From an uncultured Collinsella sp. (GTDB lineage Bacteria > Actinomycetota > Coriobacteriia > Coriobacteriales > Coriobacteriaceae), in the NCBI GenBank assembly GCA_902491415.1, contig CABUHP010000032.1, positions 1-12,416 on the forward strand: a stretch of DNA of 12,416 nucleotides. The letters run 5' to 3'. A program made the position numbers and the translations under genes. The notes beneath the pieces were generated by a model, which did no database searches, had not been told where the DNA came from, and saw only the letters and a program-made list of their open reading frames with translations. This document shows, piece after piece, positions 11,180-12,416 of the stretch. Position 1 is the stretch's first letter. Each line of letters opens with the position of its first letter.

Positions 11180-12416
11180 TTAGTCCTCCATGCCGAGGTC
11201 GATCGTGGTGCCCTCGAAGATCTTGTTGACGGTGCGGACGGCGCACATCTTCCCACACATGGTGCAAGTGCCCTCGGTGGCGGCGGGGGATTCTTCGTAG
11301 CGCTTCTTGCCCGTAACTGGGTCGAGCGCACACTTCCACATGGCATCCCAGTCGAGTTTGCGGCGCGCCTGGCCCATCTTGTCGTCCATGTCGCGGGCGT
11401 GCGGCACCTTCTTGGCGATATCGGCGGCATGTGCGGCGATCTTGGTGGCCATGAGGCCATCGAGCACGTCCTGGGCGTTGGGCAGGCACAGGTGCTCGGC
11501 CGGCGTCACGTAGCACAGGAAGTCGGCACCGGAGCTGGCGGAGATGGCGCCACCGATGGCGGCGGTGATGTGGTCGTAGCCCACACCGATATCGGTCACC
11601 AGCGGCCCCAGCACATAGAACGGGGCGTTGTGGCACAGGCGCTTCTGCAGTTTCATGTTGGCGGCGATCTCGTCGAGCGCCATGTGACCCGGGCCCTCGA
11701 CCATGACCTGGACGCCGGCTGCCCAGGCGCGCTTGCACAGCTTGCCCAGCTCGATCATCTCGGCGGTCTCGGTGGCATCGTTGGAGTCGTAGAGGCAGCC
11801 CGGACGGCAGGAGTCGCCGAGCGAAATCGTCACGTCGTACTCGTGGCAAATCTCGAGCAGCTCGTCGTAGAACTCATAGAACGGGTTTTCGTTGCCGGTA
11901 ACCTCCATCCAGCCAAACAGCAGCGAACCGCCGCGGCTGACGATGTTCATCAGGCGGCCGGTCTCCTTAAAGGTCTTGGTGACCGACTTGTTGATGCCGC
12001 AGTGGATGGTCATAAAGTCCACGCCGTCCTCGGCGTGCGCGCGCACGACCTCGAACAGGTCGTCCTTGGTAAGCTTGACCAGCGGCTTTTCCATGTAGCC
12101 GATGGCGTCGTACATGGGGACGGTACCTACCATGAGCGGCGTCTCGTCGATGAGCTGCTGGCGGAACTGGCGCGTCTTGCCCGAGTTGGAGAGGTCCATG
12201 ATGGCGTCGGCGCCAAAGTCCTCGGCGATCTTGACCTTCTTCCATTCCTCGGCGGCATCGGCCTTGTCGCCCGAGATGCCCAAGTTCACGTTGACCTTGG
12301 TGGACAGGCCCTCACCGACGCCAAAGACGCGCATGCCTTTTTTGATGTGCACGATGTTGGCAGGAATGGCGATGCGGCCGTCGGCCACGCGCTCGCGGAT
12401 GTACTCGGGGTCGCGA
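11180..12416 (-). CDS. thiC: Phosphomethylpyrimidine synthase ThiC (5' end beyond the window)
   Basis: ThiC is a radical-SAM iron-sulfur enzyme that rearranges aminoimidazole ribonucleotide into HMP-P for thiamine. The frame runs off the right edge; codons before the GTG at 12388 read RDPEYIRER, the normal ThiC context, so that GTG is an internal Val codon, not the start. Visible landmarks are IPANIVHIKKG, KVNVNLGIS, DLSNSGKTRQFRQQL, FMTIHCGINKS, SRGGSLL, SLGDSCRPGCLYDSND, MVEGPGHMALDEI, LGPLVTDIGVGYDH and SGADFLCYVTPAEHL. The C-terminal cluster motif is C-TM-C-GKM-C (codons 11243-11266), that is CX2CX3C, one residue shorter than the CX2CX4C of E. coli and plant ThiC. About 412 residues are visible, fitting the shorter form without the extra N-terminal domain. 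thiD follows on the same strand. Confidence 0.95.
   Translation of the reverse strand, partial: RDPEYIRERVADGRIAIPANIVHIKKGMRVFGVGEGLSTKVNVNLGISGDKADAAEEWKKVKIAEDFGADAIMDLSNSGKTRQFRQQLIDETPLMVGTVPMYDAIGYMEKPLVKLTKDDLFEVVRAHAEDGVDFMTIHCGINKSVTKTFKETGRLMNIVSRGGSLLFGWMEVTGNENPFYEFYDELLEICHEYDVTISLGDSCRPGCLYDSNDATETAEMIELGKLCKRAWAAGVQVMVEGPGHMALDEIAANMKLQKRLCHNAPFYVLGPLVTDIGVGYDHITAAIGGAISASSGADFLCYVTPAEHLCLPNAQDVLDGLMATKIAAHAADIAKKVPHARDMDDKMGQARRKLDWDAMWKCALDPVTGKKRYEESPAATEGTCTMCGKMCAVRTVNKIFEGTTIDLGMED

Overview
The window looks like chromosomal DNA from a GC-rich, low-plasticity actinobacterium of the class Coriobacteriia, probably Collinsella or a close relative. This is an inference from the SepF/YggT/DivIVA division genes, the short single-domain ThiC, GC-ending codons and the general gene style; no marker gene proves it. 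No phage, transposase, CRISPR or RNA gene is visible.

Layout, left to right. (1) 1-1160, plus strand: the 3' end of pstB and phoU, the end of a high-affinity phosphate uptake locus. (2) 1280-3895, plus strand: a division cluster yggS/ylmE - sepF - yggT - divIVA, closed by a strong terminator. It resembles the segment that follows ftsZ in many Gram-positives, but ftsZ and ylmH are absent. The yggT gene has no ATG, GTG or TTG near its ribosome binding site and appears to start at AUC. (3) 3921-4735, minus strand: a nitroreductase whose 5' half, together with an upstream orphan stretch, has a striking A+C bias on the plus strand. (4) 4736-6473, minus strand: pit plus a DUF47 (PhoU-like) partner, a second, low-affinity phosphate system. 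(5) 6724-9834, plus strand: a small unrecognised protein (possibly leaderless), a Bax inhibitor-1/YccA membrane protein, a PARG-like macrodomain protein with an altered catalytic motif, and an SGNH hydrolase, several separated by clear terminators. (6) 9835-10166: a 332-base gap between convergent genes. It holds six 15-base repeats in alternating orientation, spaced by 25, 26, 25, 25 and 25 bases, flanked by two related hairpins. (7) 10167-12416, minus strand: thiD and the 5'-truncated (by the window edge) thiC, for pyrimidine synthesis in thiamine biosynthesis.

The most unusual features are the alternating-repeat array at 9891-10106, the AUC start of yggT, the QEE-to-QEA change in the PARG-like protein, the possible leaderless gene at 6724, and the composition-switched region around 4380-4735 with an orphan reading frame.
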